The notes beneath the pieces are model-generated. The model was not told the origin of the DNA and searched no databases. It saw only the letters and a program-made list of their open reading frames with translations. 64,000 nt of DNA from Sulfurospirillum_A sp029027265. GTDB taxonomy: Bacteria > Campylobacterota > Campylobacteria > Campylobacterales > Sulfurospirillaceae. This document shows positions 8,740-18,172 of this stretch, in pieces. Each line of letters opens with the position of its first letter. The first letter of the stretch is position 1. Both the position numbers and the translations under genes were made by a program. The stretch lies in NCBI GenBank assembly GCA_029027265.1, contig CP093061.1, positions 1,054,001 through 1,118,000 on the forward strand, written 5' to 3'.

Positions 8740-9565
8740 GTCACCGTTAATCTTATTCTTAATAGGAAAAGATTTTTTTTGGAAGAAACTTTTGTTTTAA
8801 TTTTAAAGCTTTTCTCTTTAACAATTTTTTTTTGTACTAATCGATTATACAAATTAAATACGAAATTTATAACTTCAAAGGCATCAAGTAAATCTTCCTC
8901 ATCAAAATTATCTGAATGAGTAGCTTCATTACCAAATAGCCTTATAGAATGTAACAGTTTACCCTCACTTGGGAATACTTTTTCCATAGAACAAATAGAT
9001 GCATTTATATTTTTTCTTTAAATCCTAAGTTAGCACACATCTTTTCAACAGCTCTACGTAATTTTGAACCTGAGGATGATATGTCAGAATGAAAATGATT
9101 AAATGATTGAATAAGTTCTTCTCTAATATCCTCTGGTATATTACTGGATAAATTAAACAAGGGGATTGGTGGACTAAAATATTCTACTTTTATACTTGCA
9201 GAATTTATATCTTCCTCTCTATTTAATTTCATTGTTCCTGTTGCAGAAACTTGTTTATTACAATTTTTACAAGTAAAAAATGAAATGAATTTTGCAGCTT
9301 TTTCCATAATTGTTAAAGTACCTATAGCTAATCCTGCGAATACACCAAAAAAATTATTTTCTTTATATATATCTCCAACCAATTCAAAGTTTTCTTTTCT
9401 CTCTTTTTTTATTATTTTTGTTACGTCATTATATTCATCTATTCTGTAATTTATACTATTCTCATCTATATATAAAGAATTTTGATTGCAGTACGGACAC
9501 GGTAGTTTTGGATATGTATTTATATTTTCAAAATCAATTATTTGTTCTAAAGTTTCTCTATGCAA
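8721..9565 (-). pseudogene. DUF4145-family protein, one frameshift
   Basis: The N-terminal frame (9565-9005) has two CxxC pairs typical of a zinc ribbon (CPYCNQN near residue 22 and CKNCNK near 98), then YFSPPIPLFNLSSNIPEDI and LRRAVEKMCANLGF. It stops at 9005, but a second frame from about 9000 continues with LHSIRLFGNEATHSDNFDEEDLLDA, the expected DUF4145 C-terminus. One extra A near 8998-9003 would join them into about 280 residues. DUF4145 is a HEPN-like domain found in many anti-phage and restriction contexts. Translation starts at a TTG preceded by AGGA. It is the last gene of a four-gene operon starting at 10852. Confidence 0.65.
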
Positions 9566-9593
9566 TTTTATTTCCTAACATAATTTTTCCTTT

Positions 9594-10523
9594 TTAATTA
9601 GTATCATTGTTTATAATTTCTTTAAGAAAATCTAAATATCTTATTTCTAATAAATCTAAGTTATCAATATTGAAATTTATGTATTTTTTATTTAAGATAG
9701 GTTTTGAATAAATAAAAACCATGCAAATATTTTTATCTGAATTTGCAATTTTTTCAAGTCTTTTAATTAATAAATTTTTAATTTCATATTTTTGAATCAT
9801 TTGATTAGAGATAAAAAAAGAAGGTCGTTTTTTTTCTCCTTCAGATTCTAGGTATTCTGAAAAATTTATTTTATATCCCTTATTGTCTTTCAAAGGATCA
9901 ATAAAAGCTTTTCCCCAATAAATAAAATTTTCTTTTTGCAAAAAGACTATTTTTTGATGAAATACTCCTTTAAATAAATCCTTATATGAAATAAGTCTTT
10001 CAAAATTTATTTTCCTTGAGTCTAATTCTCCATTTTTTCTACAATTCAGCCAATTTATAATTATAGGTCTCAAAGAATAAAAACGTTTAATGTTTTCTCC
10101 TTTGTTATAGCCCGTTGTTTTTGTACCTTTTTTTGGAGAAGTTCTGTTTATTATTTGTCCATTATTTCCTTCATTGTCATTTTCGTAGTTTGGTCTTGAA
10201 AAATGAAATTTTTCTTCTTTACTTTTTATTCTATTATGTCCTATAGAGTTATGTCCACTTTCAACATTAATTTCAATTTCATTCTCATCTTCAAATAGTT
10301 TACATTCAATATTGTGTTCACCTACGATTCTAAAATGTGGAACTTGTTTTAAACTTTGTTCTGCAATATCCATACATGCACAAGTCACATCAGCTTTACA
10401 CTTTTCATCTGGACATTGGAAAGATTGTTTATTTGATAACTTACCACTCCAATATAAATCATAAGCTCTCTCTGCATCAATTATTTCATTTATCTCTATG
10501 CTATATGCCTCTTCTAATCCCAT
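9594..10523 (-). CDS. Zinc-binding hypothetical protein in the DUF4145 operon
   Basis: A 309-residue protein of no family I recognise. Near the N-terminus Cys residues lie in QCPDEKCKADVTCACMD (about 36-51), followed by PHFRIVGEHNIECKLF, a plausible metal-binding module. The middle (about 85-145) is polar, low complexity and probably disordered. The C-terminus has alternating hydrophobic strands and ends in a helix. ATG at 10523 has AAAGG six bases upstream. The start of the DUF4145 gene is 28 bp downstream of its stop, so the two are almost surely co-transcribed and may act together. Confidence 0.6.
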   Translation of the reverse strand: MGLEEAYSIEINEIIDAERAYDLYWSGKLSNKQSFQCPDEKCKADVTCACMDIAEQSLKQVPHFRIVGEHNIECKLFEDENEIEINVESGHNSIGHNRIKSKEEKFHFSRPNYENDNEGNNGQIINRTSPKKGTKTTGYNKGENIKRFYSLRPIIINWLNCRKNGELDSRKINFERLISYKDLFKGVFHQKIVFLQKENFIYWGKAFIDPLKDNKGYKINFSEYLESEGEKKRPSFFISNQMIQKYEIKNLLIKRLEKIANSDKNICMVFIYSKPILNKKYINFNIDNLDLLEIRYLDFLKEIINNDTN

Positions 10524-10565
10524 GTAATGCCTTTCTTTAATTATTTTTATCTCGTAACTAAATAA

Positions 10566-10718
10566 TCATTGTTCTTTACAAACAAATTTTTCTATCAACC
10601 TTTCAATTCTTAAAATTAAATCATCATAAGTAAGTATGTCAACAATATTTTTGTATTGTCGCTTGATTATTTCAAAATCTTTTTTTTCATGTATACTTGA
10701 TTGATTGTCTCTTCCCAT
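10566..10718 (-). CDS. 50-residue protein resembling the C-terminus of nuclease-like proteins
   Basis: ATG at 10718, preceded by AAAGGA, opens MGRDNQSSIHEKKDFEIIKR and continues into IVDILTYDDLILRIERLIEK. The TYDDL..R.E.LI pattern is how several PD-(D/E)xK-type proteins, such as Shedu-like DUF4263 proteins, end. No catalytic motif is present in so short a piece. It overlaps the upstream small gene out of frame. It may be a genuine small gene or the tail of a decayed nuclease; both readings are weak. Confidence 0.4.
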   Translation of the reverse strand: MGRDNQSSIHEKKDFEIIKRQYKNIVDILTYDDLILRIERLIEKFVCKEQ

Positions 10719-10852
10719 ATAATTATTCCTTTAGGATTAGTTATTTTAAGTTTTAGTCCACTTGGTAAATCATCTTCGAATTTTTTTGTTAGTTGTTTTT
10801 CCCCATTAATACCCCATTTGTTGAGATTATATATATACTTTTCTATTTGCAT
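10667..10852 (-). CDS. Small hypothetical protein, first gene of the DUF4145 operon
   Basis: Sixty-one residues beginning MQIEKYIYNLNKWGINGEKQ with AAGGA before the ATG at 10852. I recognise no domain. The last dozen residues overlap the next small gene in another frame. One indel near 10715 would fuse the two into a single product of about 105 residues, so this could be one broken gene. Its ATG lies 20 bp from the stop of sbcC, in the same orientation. Confidence 0.4.
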   Translation of the reverse strand: MQIEKYIYNLNKWGINGEKQLTKKFEDDLPSGLKLKITNPKGIIIWEETINQVYMKKKILK

Positions 10853-10871
10853 TATTTTTCCTTAAATTTAT

Positions 10872-13242
10872 TTACAACTCAACAACCCTCTCAAACATTT
10901 CCTTAATATCCATCTCATGACTAATAAGAAATATCTGGCGGTATTGTTCTTTTATGGTATGAAAGGTTTCAAGAATTTCCATTCTTCTGCCTTCGTCTTG
11001 GCTTCCAAATACTTCGTCAAAGGCTAGGAAACCTATGCTACTTGCTCCGTTTAATTCTGTTAGGGTTTTTGATATGGCTATGCGTAAGACTAGGTTTGCT
11101 AGGTCGATTTCTCCACCTGAATAGCGTTCTATGGGGTATTTTTTTCCCTAGTCGTAGATGAAAAAGTCAAAGTCGTTGTTTACTTCTATGTGTTGGTATT
11201 TGCCCTTGGTTATACTTGCAAACATTTGTGAGGCAATGGCTGAAATGCGTGGGGCTACCTTGGCGTTAAGGCGGGTTTTAAAATCGCTTAGGCTTTGTTT
11301 GATTTTTTCGTAGTCTTTTAGATTGTCTTTTTTTGTTTGTACTTTTTTGAGTTGTTTTTGGTTGCTTTCAAGCGAGTAATTTAAAGTCTTTATCTCACCC
11401 TTACACCTAGCTATTGTCTTTTCAAGAGTATTTATGTCTTCGTATTGTTTCTCTTTTTGCTTTTGAATGTCATCGTAAAGTGTCTGTTTTGTCTTATGTT
11501 TTGGTTCATTGTAAAGGGTTTTTTCTAGTTCACTCTCTTTGTTTTTAACCTCTACATGTAAAGCTTCAATGGTTGTGCGTGTAAGGGCTAACTCGTCTTT
11601 TACGCCTTGTTCTCTTTTTAGTTGTACTTCAAGGCTTAAAACTAATTCGTATTTTATTTTTAGGGCATTAAAGCTTTTTTGTATCTTTACATGTAAAGCT
11701 TCTTCGTAAGAGTAGATTGAGAGTTTTTCTAGCTCTTGTTTGTTTAGTTTCCCTTGTTCACTTACCTTTGAAAAATGCTCTTTTGCTTTTTCTAAGTCTT
11801 TTTGTTTACTTAAAATAACGCTAAGTTTTGAGCTGTTTACATGTAAGGCTTTTTCTACTTCTGTTTTTTGTTTTTCAAGGTTTAAAACTAGTTTTTCTAA
11901 GGTTTCTAGTTTTTCTTTTAACTTGTCTATTTTTTGGCTTTGAGTGTTTTGGAGTATTTGGTTTAGTGAGTCTAAAACATTGTCATACTCTTCAAGTAAT
12001 GCTCGTGTACATGTAGGACAGTTTGACTCACGCCCAAGGCTTTGAATTTTGCTTATTTTGGCTTTGGTATCAGAGACTATTCGCTGTTCTGCAAAAAGTT
12101 CAGATTGTAGTTGTTTTTGCTCTTCTTGTTCTTTTTTTAGTTTGCTTTTAAGCTCTACATGTAAAGCCTCGTTTTCTTGGTTAAGCTTTTGCAGTTTTTC
12201 GTAGTCTTTGCTTTCATCTTCAAGTATTTTTTATGTCTGCTTTTGCTTTTGTGTATTGGGTTCTCAGAGCAGTTTGTTCTTTTTCTAAACCCTCTTTTTT
12301 TATTGTTATATTTTTAAGATTTTCTTGTTCTTTTAGGCTTACATGTAAAGCTTCATACTCTTTTTTAACACCATCTAAGTCTTTAAGTTCTTTGGCTCTT
12401 GTTTCCAAAACTCCAAGCTCTTTTGTGAGTTTGTCTTGGTTCTTACTTTGGCTTAGTATGGAGTTTCTTACTAACTCTATGTTTGAGAGTAGTTTTTGTT
12501 TTTTCTCTTTTGTTTTTGTAAAAACTTGAAGCTCTGTTTTTACTTCAAGCTCTTTTGTTTTTAGGTTTTTTAATTCAACTGTTTTTTGTGCAACTTCTTT
12601 TTCTTGCGTTTGTTTTTGTGTTTTTGACTCTTTTATTAGTGTTAGTTTTGTTTTTACATCTTCTTCACTTAAAAGTACTTCTGCAAAGGCATTTATGGCA
12701 CGTTTAAGTTCTCGGCTTCTTTCGATTAACTCTTTTTCAACAAAGTCAATTTTTTCTAAACCAAGAAGTTTTCTTATCATCTTTTTTCTGTCTTCATTTT
12801 TAAGAGTACTTAGGCTTGTAAGTTCTTTTTGAGAGGCGAAGAGGGTGTGCATAAAAGCATCTTTACTCATTTTAGTAAGACTTACAATGGCGTTAGTGAC
12901 TTCTTTTGCTCCTGAGGTTGTAAGTTCACCATTTTTGTACAACTTTGCATTTGCACTCATGGCTTTGCCACGAAACTCTCGCACTATTTTGTACTGTTTA
13001 TCTTCGTAATCAAATTGCAGTTCAACTACAACAGCTTCTTTAGTTGAGGCATCTGCATTTCTTAGTATGTCTTTGTTACCTCTTTTTTTGGCTTCACCAT
13101 AAAGTGCAAAAAGTATGGCTTCAAATAAAGTAGACTTTCCACTTCCGTTTTTACCAATAATACCTATAAGCCCTTCACCAAACTCTATTTCATATGAGCG
13201 GTACTTTTTGAAGTTTTCAAGTCTGAGGTTAGTTAGTATCAT
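10872..13242 (-). pseudogene. sbcC: SbcC exonuclease subunit, one frameshift and one in-frame stop
   Basis: SbcC is the SMC-like ATPase that, with SbcD, cleaves DNA hairpins and protein-blocked ends. The N-terminus from ATG 13242 (SD GAGGAG) has LRLENFKKYRSYE and Walker A GKNGSGKS (about 31-38). The first frame stops at 12220 because of a sixth A in the run at 12227-12232; with five, the protein continues through a coiled coil, the zinc hook CPTC at about 12020, a second coiled coil, and IERYSGGE and FDEVFGSQDEG to TAA at 10872. A TAG at 11148-11150, between FIYD and GKKYPIERYSGGE, is an additional in-frame stop. Total about 790 residues. Six TACATGTA palindromes lie in it. It overlaps sbcD by 14 bp. 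Confidence 0.85.
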
Positions 13243-14346
13243 CGTTACTCTCCTCATAGGTTGCAAACAGTTCTTGGATTTTATTTTTTAGTCTTTTGTA
13301 CTCTTCTGGTTTTGTCTCTTCTTTGATGTGTTCTAAAAAATACTCTTCAAGAGAGAGGGCTTCAATGTCGCCTAATTGAGCATTTTCATCTGTGCTTTTG
13401 AACTCTCTTTTTATGCTTACATATAAGGCTTTTTTAAACAAGTTTTTGATGTCATTTGTTTGTATGTCCATGGACATTAATGCAGATAAGTTTTTTAGTT
13501 TTACTTCTACAAGGGCATCTTTTATATCTTCTACATGTAAAGACTCTACAGAACTCTCAAACTCTTCGCAGTCTATCTCAAAAGTCCGAATAGGACGTAT
13601 GTTTATTTCATGGTAGTTTACATTGAGAGATTCATCCAAATCTAAAACTATAAAACCTTTTGAGTTTCGTTTGTCGTTTAGACTGGTGCGTTCGGTTGAG
13701 CCTGCATAGTAGACGTTTTCGTGTTTACCTACCTTGCCAAACCCATGCCAATGCCCAAGTGCAACATAATCCATGTTTTCAAAAATGTATTCTTTGTCGC
13801 TTGGGTAAACCCACTCACCAAATTCTGCCATAAGGTACACGCACCAACTGAACAGTGCAGCATCATAATGTTTTTTTTGTTCTCATTTATGTTTTTTTCA
13901 CATAGTTCTATTTGAGAAAGTGCTTTTGTGTCATCGTTCATGTGGGGGAGGGTGTGAAAGACTACATCTTTAAACTCCATGCTTTTGTACTCTTGATTGT
14001 AAGCTACATGTACATTCTCAAAACTATCAAATATTTTTAAAATGGGACTACTTAAATTGGTTCTTGGGGTAGAGTGATTTCCTGCAATCATGACAATAGG
14101 TATTTTTAAAGCGTTTAATATTTTAAACTGTTCTAAGGCAAAGGTAATAGCTCTATTGCTTGGGCTTGAACGGTGAAACAAGTCACCTGTGTGAATTATG
14201 TAGTCAGGTGTAATTTTTTGTATTTGCTGGACAACTTGAGTAAAAGCATCATAAAAATCTGCTTCTCTTTGGTTTATGTTTTTCTCATTTAATATATCGA
14301 GGTCGTTGTACCCTAAATGAGTATCTGAAAAATGAACTATTTTCAT
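13229..14346 (-). pseudogene. sbcD: SbcD nuclease subunit, one frameshift
   Basis: SbcD is the Mre11-type phosphoesterase of the SbcCD complex. From ATG 14346 (SD AAGG) it shows the metallophosphatase motifs FSDTHLGY (about 5-12), HTGDLFH (about 53-59) and GNHS (about 92). The frame ends at about 13729 in unrelated residues, while a second frame from about 13845 continues with AEFGEWVYPSDKEYIFENMD and VALGHWH, the distal motif. One base is missing near 13840-13850, at GGTGCGTGTACC, which is not a long homopolymer. The joined protein is about 370 residues. sbcC follows with a 14-bp overlap. Confidence 0.85.
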
Positions 14347-14669
14347 AATAACCTTTTTCAATCTTACCAAATTTATGTAATGTATAATATTCTAATATAT
14401 TAAAGATTAAAATATCATGAAATAAAAGTACTGTATTAAACAATACAACAATTGGGTATTGATGAGTAACTTTTATTAATTGAGTTGTGATAACAAGATC
14501 ATACTTTAAAGTGGCTATTTTTTGGGCTTTAATGCTCAACTTGAGTCTGTATATTTATTGAAATTTATGTGAAAAAGTTGAGTAAATAAAAACGAGTAAA
14601 ACATGAAGCTCTCTAAAGTATTTAAATAATTACAAAAATGTTATAATCTACTTTAGAAAGGAGTTTTGT
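14347..14669. other. Gene-less divergent region between sbcD and the HEAGH gene
   Basis: 323 bp with no believable gene on either strand. It should hold the sbcDC promoter leftwards and the promoter of the HEAGH gene rightwards; a TATAAT at 14642-14647 fits the latter. The rest is AT-rich without repeats that I can see. Confidence 0.6.
14642..14663 (+). promoter_or_regulatory. Minus-10 box and ribosome binding site of the HEAGH gene
   Basis: TATAAT at 14642-14647 is followed by AAAGGAG at 14657-14663, six bases before TTG 14670. The strong Shine-Dalgarno is the reason for accepting the TTG start. The transcript leader would be only a few bases long before the SD if this minus-10 is used. Confidence 0.45.
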
Positions 14670-15329
14670 TTGCAAAAGAGGAGAAAATATAAAAAAATTA
14701 GTGATGAAGATTTATTGAAAGTTCTAAATGAAAGAAAAAGTAAAAAAGATAGAATTAATTTAAATGATATTGGCATTCGCCTAGGATTAATACTTCTTTT
14801 TCCCTATATTGTCTGGTTGAGTAAATATAATGAAGATTATGTAAAAACTGTTCATAATAAAGCAATACATTTCAATTATGATGGTATTATGCATATGTTT
14901 CATAATTTGTTTTCTTATGCTAATACTTTAATTCATGAAGCTGGTCATGGAATTTGTGATATGTTACCATGCTCTCAATTTATTACTGTTTTAAGTGGAA
15001 TTTTATTTCAGTTAGCACTACCGATAATTTTTATTTTTTATAATTACAAAAGAAAAAACCAAATACTTACTGGTTTAGGCTTTATATGGCTTGCTCAAAA
15101 CTTAGTGTATGTCGCTGGGTATATGTTAAATTCACATACTCCCAATCTTTATCCACCTTTTCCTAAAGGAGGTACAATACATGATTTTCGGTATATATTC
15201 TCTCAATTGGGTGTTTTGGAGTATGATTGGTTAATATCTGGATTCGTAAGAACTACAGCAATAATTATAATGGTTAGTGCTTATTTATATTTGTTATTTA
15301 TTGCATTTATACAAAATCATGAAGAATGA
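14670..15329 (+). CDS. HEAGH-motif multi-pass membrane protein (putative zinc metallopeptidase-like)
   Basis: The intact 219-residue paralogue of the broken gene at 867-1515. His89-Glu-Ala-Gly-His93 sits at the start of a hydrophobic helix (TLIHEAGHGICDML), as in site-2-type membrane peptidases. Hydrophobic segments lie at about 33-50, 105-125, 133-152 and 188-212. Other conserved points shared by the two copies are VKT(V/I)HNK.IHFN and TPNLYP.F..G..IHDF.YIFSQLG. The third metal ligand is not obvious; the conserved His-Asp in IHDF is a candidate. It starts at TTG with an excellent SD. It faces adk convergently. I infer a membrane-bound metal-dependent protein with unknown substrate. Confidence 0.6.
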   Translation: MQKRRKYKKISDEDLLKVLNERKSKKDRINLNDIGIRLGLILLFPYIVWLSKYNEDYVKTVHNKAIHFNYDGIMHMFHNLFSYANTLIHEAGHGICDMLPCSQFITVLSGILFQLALPIIFIFYNYKRKNQILTGLGFIWLAQNLVYVAGYMLNSHTPNLYPPFPKGGTIHDFRYIFSQLGVLEYDWLISGFVRTTAIIIMVSAYLYLLFIAFIQNHEE

Positions 15330-15453
15330 ACCTCGTATTCCTAAATTACTTAATAGACTTCCGCCAGTGATTAGTCCAAGATATAGTGATATTAGGATAT
15401 TTTTTACCCCATACATTTATAATTTTGAGTTGAGATTGAAAGAAGTTTACTGT

Positions 15454-16023
15454 TTAAATTATTTTATTGATAAACTCGGACATCTCTTTTACTACAGATT
15501 TTATATCTTTTTCACCACTTATTTTATAAAGTACATTTTTAGAGTCATAAAATTCTTGTATTTCTTTTAAGGGAGTAGTGTAAACTTCCATACGGTTTTT
15601 GAATATTTCTTTACTGTCATCATCTCCACGATTACGTCCAAGAACACGATTTAAAGCAGTTTCTTCATTAACTACCACCTCAATAACAGATTTTAGAGTT
15701 ATATTTTTTTCGTTTTTTAAAACAGCATTAAGACTCATCATTTGTTCAAAACTTCTTGGATAACCATCTATGAGTATAGCGTTACATGTAGACCTATTAA
15801 TTGCTTTGACAATGGTGTCAAGTGCAACTTCAACAGGAACAAGTTCACCCGCATTCATGCGCTTGCCTATAACCTTACCAAGTTCACTTCCACTTTTCAC
15901 TTCAGCACGAAGTAACTCACCAGTTGAATAGTGAGCTATATTTTCATTTTCTTCTGCGATTATCTGGGCATCAGTGGTTTTTCCACTTCCAGGTGCACCT
16001 ATGATAAGAAACAGATTTTTCAT
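15454..16023 (-). CDS. adk: Adenylate kinase
   Basis: Catalyses ATP + AMP to 2 ADP in the cytosol. The 189-residue protein has the P-loop GAPGSGKTT (8-16), the AMP-site pattern STGELLRAEV (about 33-42), ILIDGYPRS (about 83-91) and a short LID with RNRGDDD, as in the short-LID forms. It ends in a helix typical of the family. Its start overlaps the aspS stop by 4 bp, so it is co-transcribed with aspS. One TACATGTA copy lies inside. Confidence 0.93.
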   Translation of the reverse strand: MKNLFLIIGAPGSGKTTDAQIIAEENENIAHYSTGELLRAEVKSGSELGKVIGKRMNAGELVPVEVALDTIVKAINRSTCNAILIDGYPRSFEQMMSLNAVLKNEKNITLKSVIEVVVNEETALNRVLGRNRGDDDSKEIFKNRMEVYTTPLKEIQEFYDSKNVLYKISGEKDIKSVVKEMSEFINKII

Positions 16024-17771
16024 AATACTTTCGGCTTTTCTCTAAGTCTAATTCCTAAATCTTTAAGTTGGTCATTATCTACACTGCTAGGAGCTTTAGT
16101 TAGAAGACATTGAGCTTTTTGTGTTTTTGGAAAAGCTATAACATCACGAATAGACTCTGAACCAGTCAATAACATGATAAGACGGTCAAGTCCCATAGCC
16201 AGTCCACCATGAGGAGGTGCACCAAATTTTAGAGCATCCAGTAGAAATTCAAACTTTTCATTTGCTTCTTCTTCACTAATTCCAAGTAGTTCAAATACTT
16301 TCTTTTGCATGTCTTGTTTGTGGATTCTCATACTACCACCACCAAGCTCAGTTCCATTTAGAACAATGTCGTAAGCAATACTCTCCATTTCATCAATAGG
16401 AGCGTTTATATCTTTTGGTTGAGTAAAAGGATGATGAAGAGCTTTAACTCTGCCATCTACGATTTCAAACATATTAAAATCAACAACCCATACAAACTCA
16501 AAAACACCTGCAGGAATAATGTCCATAAGCTCTGCCAAATAGATTCTAAATCTTCCCATGTAATCAAGTACTAAGTTTTTCTCACCAGCACCAAAGAAAA
16601 TAGCATCACCAACTTTAAGATCACTTACTTTGATAATTTCTTCTAAATCTGCTTCACTAAAAAACTTTGTAAGAGGACCTTTAAGTCCATCTTCTTTCAT
16701 TTGGAAGTATCCAAGTCCACTTGCTCCAAACTTTCTTACATACTCTTCAAAACCTTTCATTTGACGTTTTGAAAAAATGTTGTCACCATTTGGAACTTTA
16801 AGAGCTTTAATTCTGTTTTTCTTTTTATCTTTAGCAATGTTAGAAAAAATTTCATTTTCACAGTTTGCAAAAACATCAATTACATCAACCATACTTAAAT
16901 CATATCTTAAATCAGGTTTGTCTGAACCATATTTTTCCATAGCATCTTTATATTTAATTCTATTAAAAGGAGTCTGCACATCATGACCAGCTGCTTTGAA
17001 AATATCAGTAAGTAAATCTTCAGTTACTTTCATGATTTGTTCTTGGTCACAAAAACTCATCTCTATGTCTATTTGAGTGAACTCAGGTTGACGGTCGGCT
17101 CTAAGGTCTTCATCTCTAAAACACTTTGCAATCTGAAAGTATCTATCAAATCCAGAACACATAAGAAGTTGTTTAAAAAGTTGTGGTGATTGTGGAAGAG
17201 CAAAAAACTCTCCGTTGTGAACACGGCTTGGCACAAGATAGTCTCTTGCTCCCTCAGGAGTAGATTTTGTTAAAATTGGAGTTTCAACTTCTAAAAATCC
17301 TTGAGCATCAAGTAGGTTTCTTGCGGCTATTGTTGCTTTACTTCTTAGTTTAAATGTCTCATAAGCTTTTGGATTTCTAAGGTCTAAAAATCTATATTTT
17401 AGTCTTACGTCTTCTCCAACTTTGTTATCACCAATTACAAATGGAACTGGCTCACTAGCGTTTTCAACTATGAGTTCGTCAACAACAATTTCAATCTTTC
17501 CAGTTTTTAATTTAGGATTTTCAAGTCCTTCACCTCTAGCTCTTACTGTTCCTATTGCTCTTAAAACAAACTCATCTCTAACACCATTTGCTGTAACGTG
17601 CGCTTGTTTACTGTCCGCTGGGTCACATACAAGTTGAATTAATCCGCTTCTGTCACGAAGGTCTATAAATATAATTCCACCATGGTCTCTGTCATTGTTA
17701 CTCCAACCACAAAGCTCTACTTTTTCACCAATATTTTCTATGTTTAAATCTGTACAATAATGAGTTCTCAA
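16020..17771 (-). CDS. aspS: Aspartyl-tRNA synthetase
   Basis: Class II synthetase, 583 residues, charging tRNA-Asp (and in bacteria with GatCAB usually also tRNA-Asn). An N-terminal OB-fold anticodon domain (about 1-105, GWSNNDRDHGGIIFIDLRDRSG) precedes the catalytic core with motif 2 FRDEDLRADRQPEFTQID (about 217-234), the bacterial GAD insertion in the middle, and motif 3 GLAMGLDRLIMLLTG (about 527-541). Length matches the bacterial-type enzyme. adk overlaps its 3' end. Confidence 0.96.
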   Translation of the reverse strand: MRTHYCTDLNIENIGEKVELCGWSNNDRDHGGIIFIDLRDRSGLIQLVCDPADSKQAHVTANGVRDEFVLRAIGTVRARGEGLENPKLKTGKIEIVVDELIVENASEPVPFVIGDNKVGEDVRLKYRFLDLRNPKAYETFKLRSKATIAARNLLDAQGFLEVETPILTKSTPEGARDYLVPSRVHNGEFFALPQSPQLFKQLLMCSGFDRYFQIAKCFRDEDLRADRQPEFTQIDIEMSFCDQEQIMKVTEDLLTDIFKAAGHDVQTPFNRIKYKDAMEKYGSDKPDLRYDLSMVDVIDVFANCENEIFSNIAKDKKKNRIKALKVPNGDNIFSKRQMKGFEEYVRKFGASGLGYFQMKEDGLKGPLTKFFSEADLEEIIKVSDLKVGDAIFFGAGEKNLVLDYMGRFRIYLAELMDIIPAGVFEFVWVVDFNMFEIVDGRVKALHHPFTQPKDINAPIDEMESIAYDIVLNGTELGGGSMRIHKQDMQKKVFELLGISEEEANEKFEFLLDALKFGAPPHGGLAMGLDRLIMLLTGSESIRDVIAFPKTQKAQCLLTKAPSSVDNDQLKDLGIRLREKPKVL

Positions 17772-17877
17772 GATAGTTTTCCTCTGTTTTTTATAAGGGT
17801 ATTAGTATACCTAAATTTTGTATAAACCCTACTTAATTAAATTTTGAATAGAGAATTCCTAGCAGAATTTTTTCTAT

Positions 17878-17899
17878 TTGTACTACTTTTGTGGTACAA
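17878..17899 (+). promoter_or_regulatory. Operator-like inverted repeat over the minus-10 of the toxin-antitoxin operon
   Basis: TTGTACTAC, four T, GTGGTACAA: nine-base arms with one mismatch. The right arm contains TACAAT, a plausible minus-10 for the downstream pair, and an AAGGA Shine-Dalgarno follows. Type II antitoxins autoregulate through such sites, so this is the likely antitoxin operator. Confidence 0.6.
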
Positions 17900-17917
17900 T
17901 AGCACAAAAAGGAAATT

Positions 17918-18172
17918 ATGATGAGAACTAGTACAAGTGTTCGTATCGACCAAGATGCAAAGTTAATTGCATCGGAAGTGCTTAAGCAGTATGGGATGAG
18001 TCTTAGTGAAGGCATTAATATATTTTGTAAGCAAGTAGCCATGACACATTCTATTCCTTTTGAGTTAAAAGTTCCCACTAAACGAATGGAAAAAGCACTT
18101 AAGGAGCTTGAAAAAAGAGAGGGTAAAACATTTTCTTCAATGCAAGATCTTAAAAAAGACCTTATGTCTTGA
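17918..18172 (+). CDS. RelB/DinJ-family antitoxin
   Basis: An 84-residue protein with the ribbon-helix-helix N-terminus TSTSVRIDQDAKLIASEVLKQYGMSLSEGINIF (about 4-36), typical of DinJ, and a charged C-terminal tail that would wrap the toxin. It neutralises the YafQ-like toxin encoded next and represses the operon. Two ATG codons are adjacent; both are compatible with the AAGGA site. Its stop TGA overlaps the toxin TTG. Confidence 0.85.
   Translation: MMRTSTSVRIDQDAKLIASEVLKQYGMSLSEGINIFCKQVAMTHSIPFELKVPTKRMEKALKELEKREGKTFSSMQDLKKDLMS

Noticed and set aside
13423..13436. CTTACATATAAGGC as a further motif copy
   Set aside because: It differs in the core (ACATAT), so I left it out of the count of 34.
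15414..15443. Similarity to the 3' end of the IS transposase at 50710-50740 (ATAATTTTGAGTTGAGATTG)
   Set aside because: Only about 28 bases match and no terminal repeat is visible; it could be an IS scar but I cannot support it.
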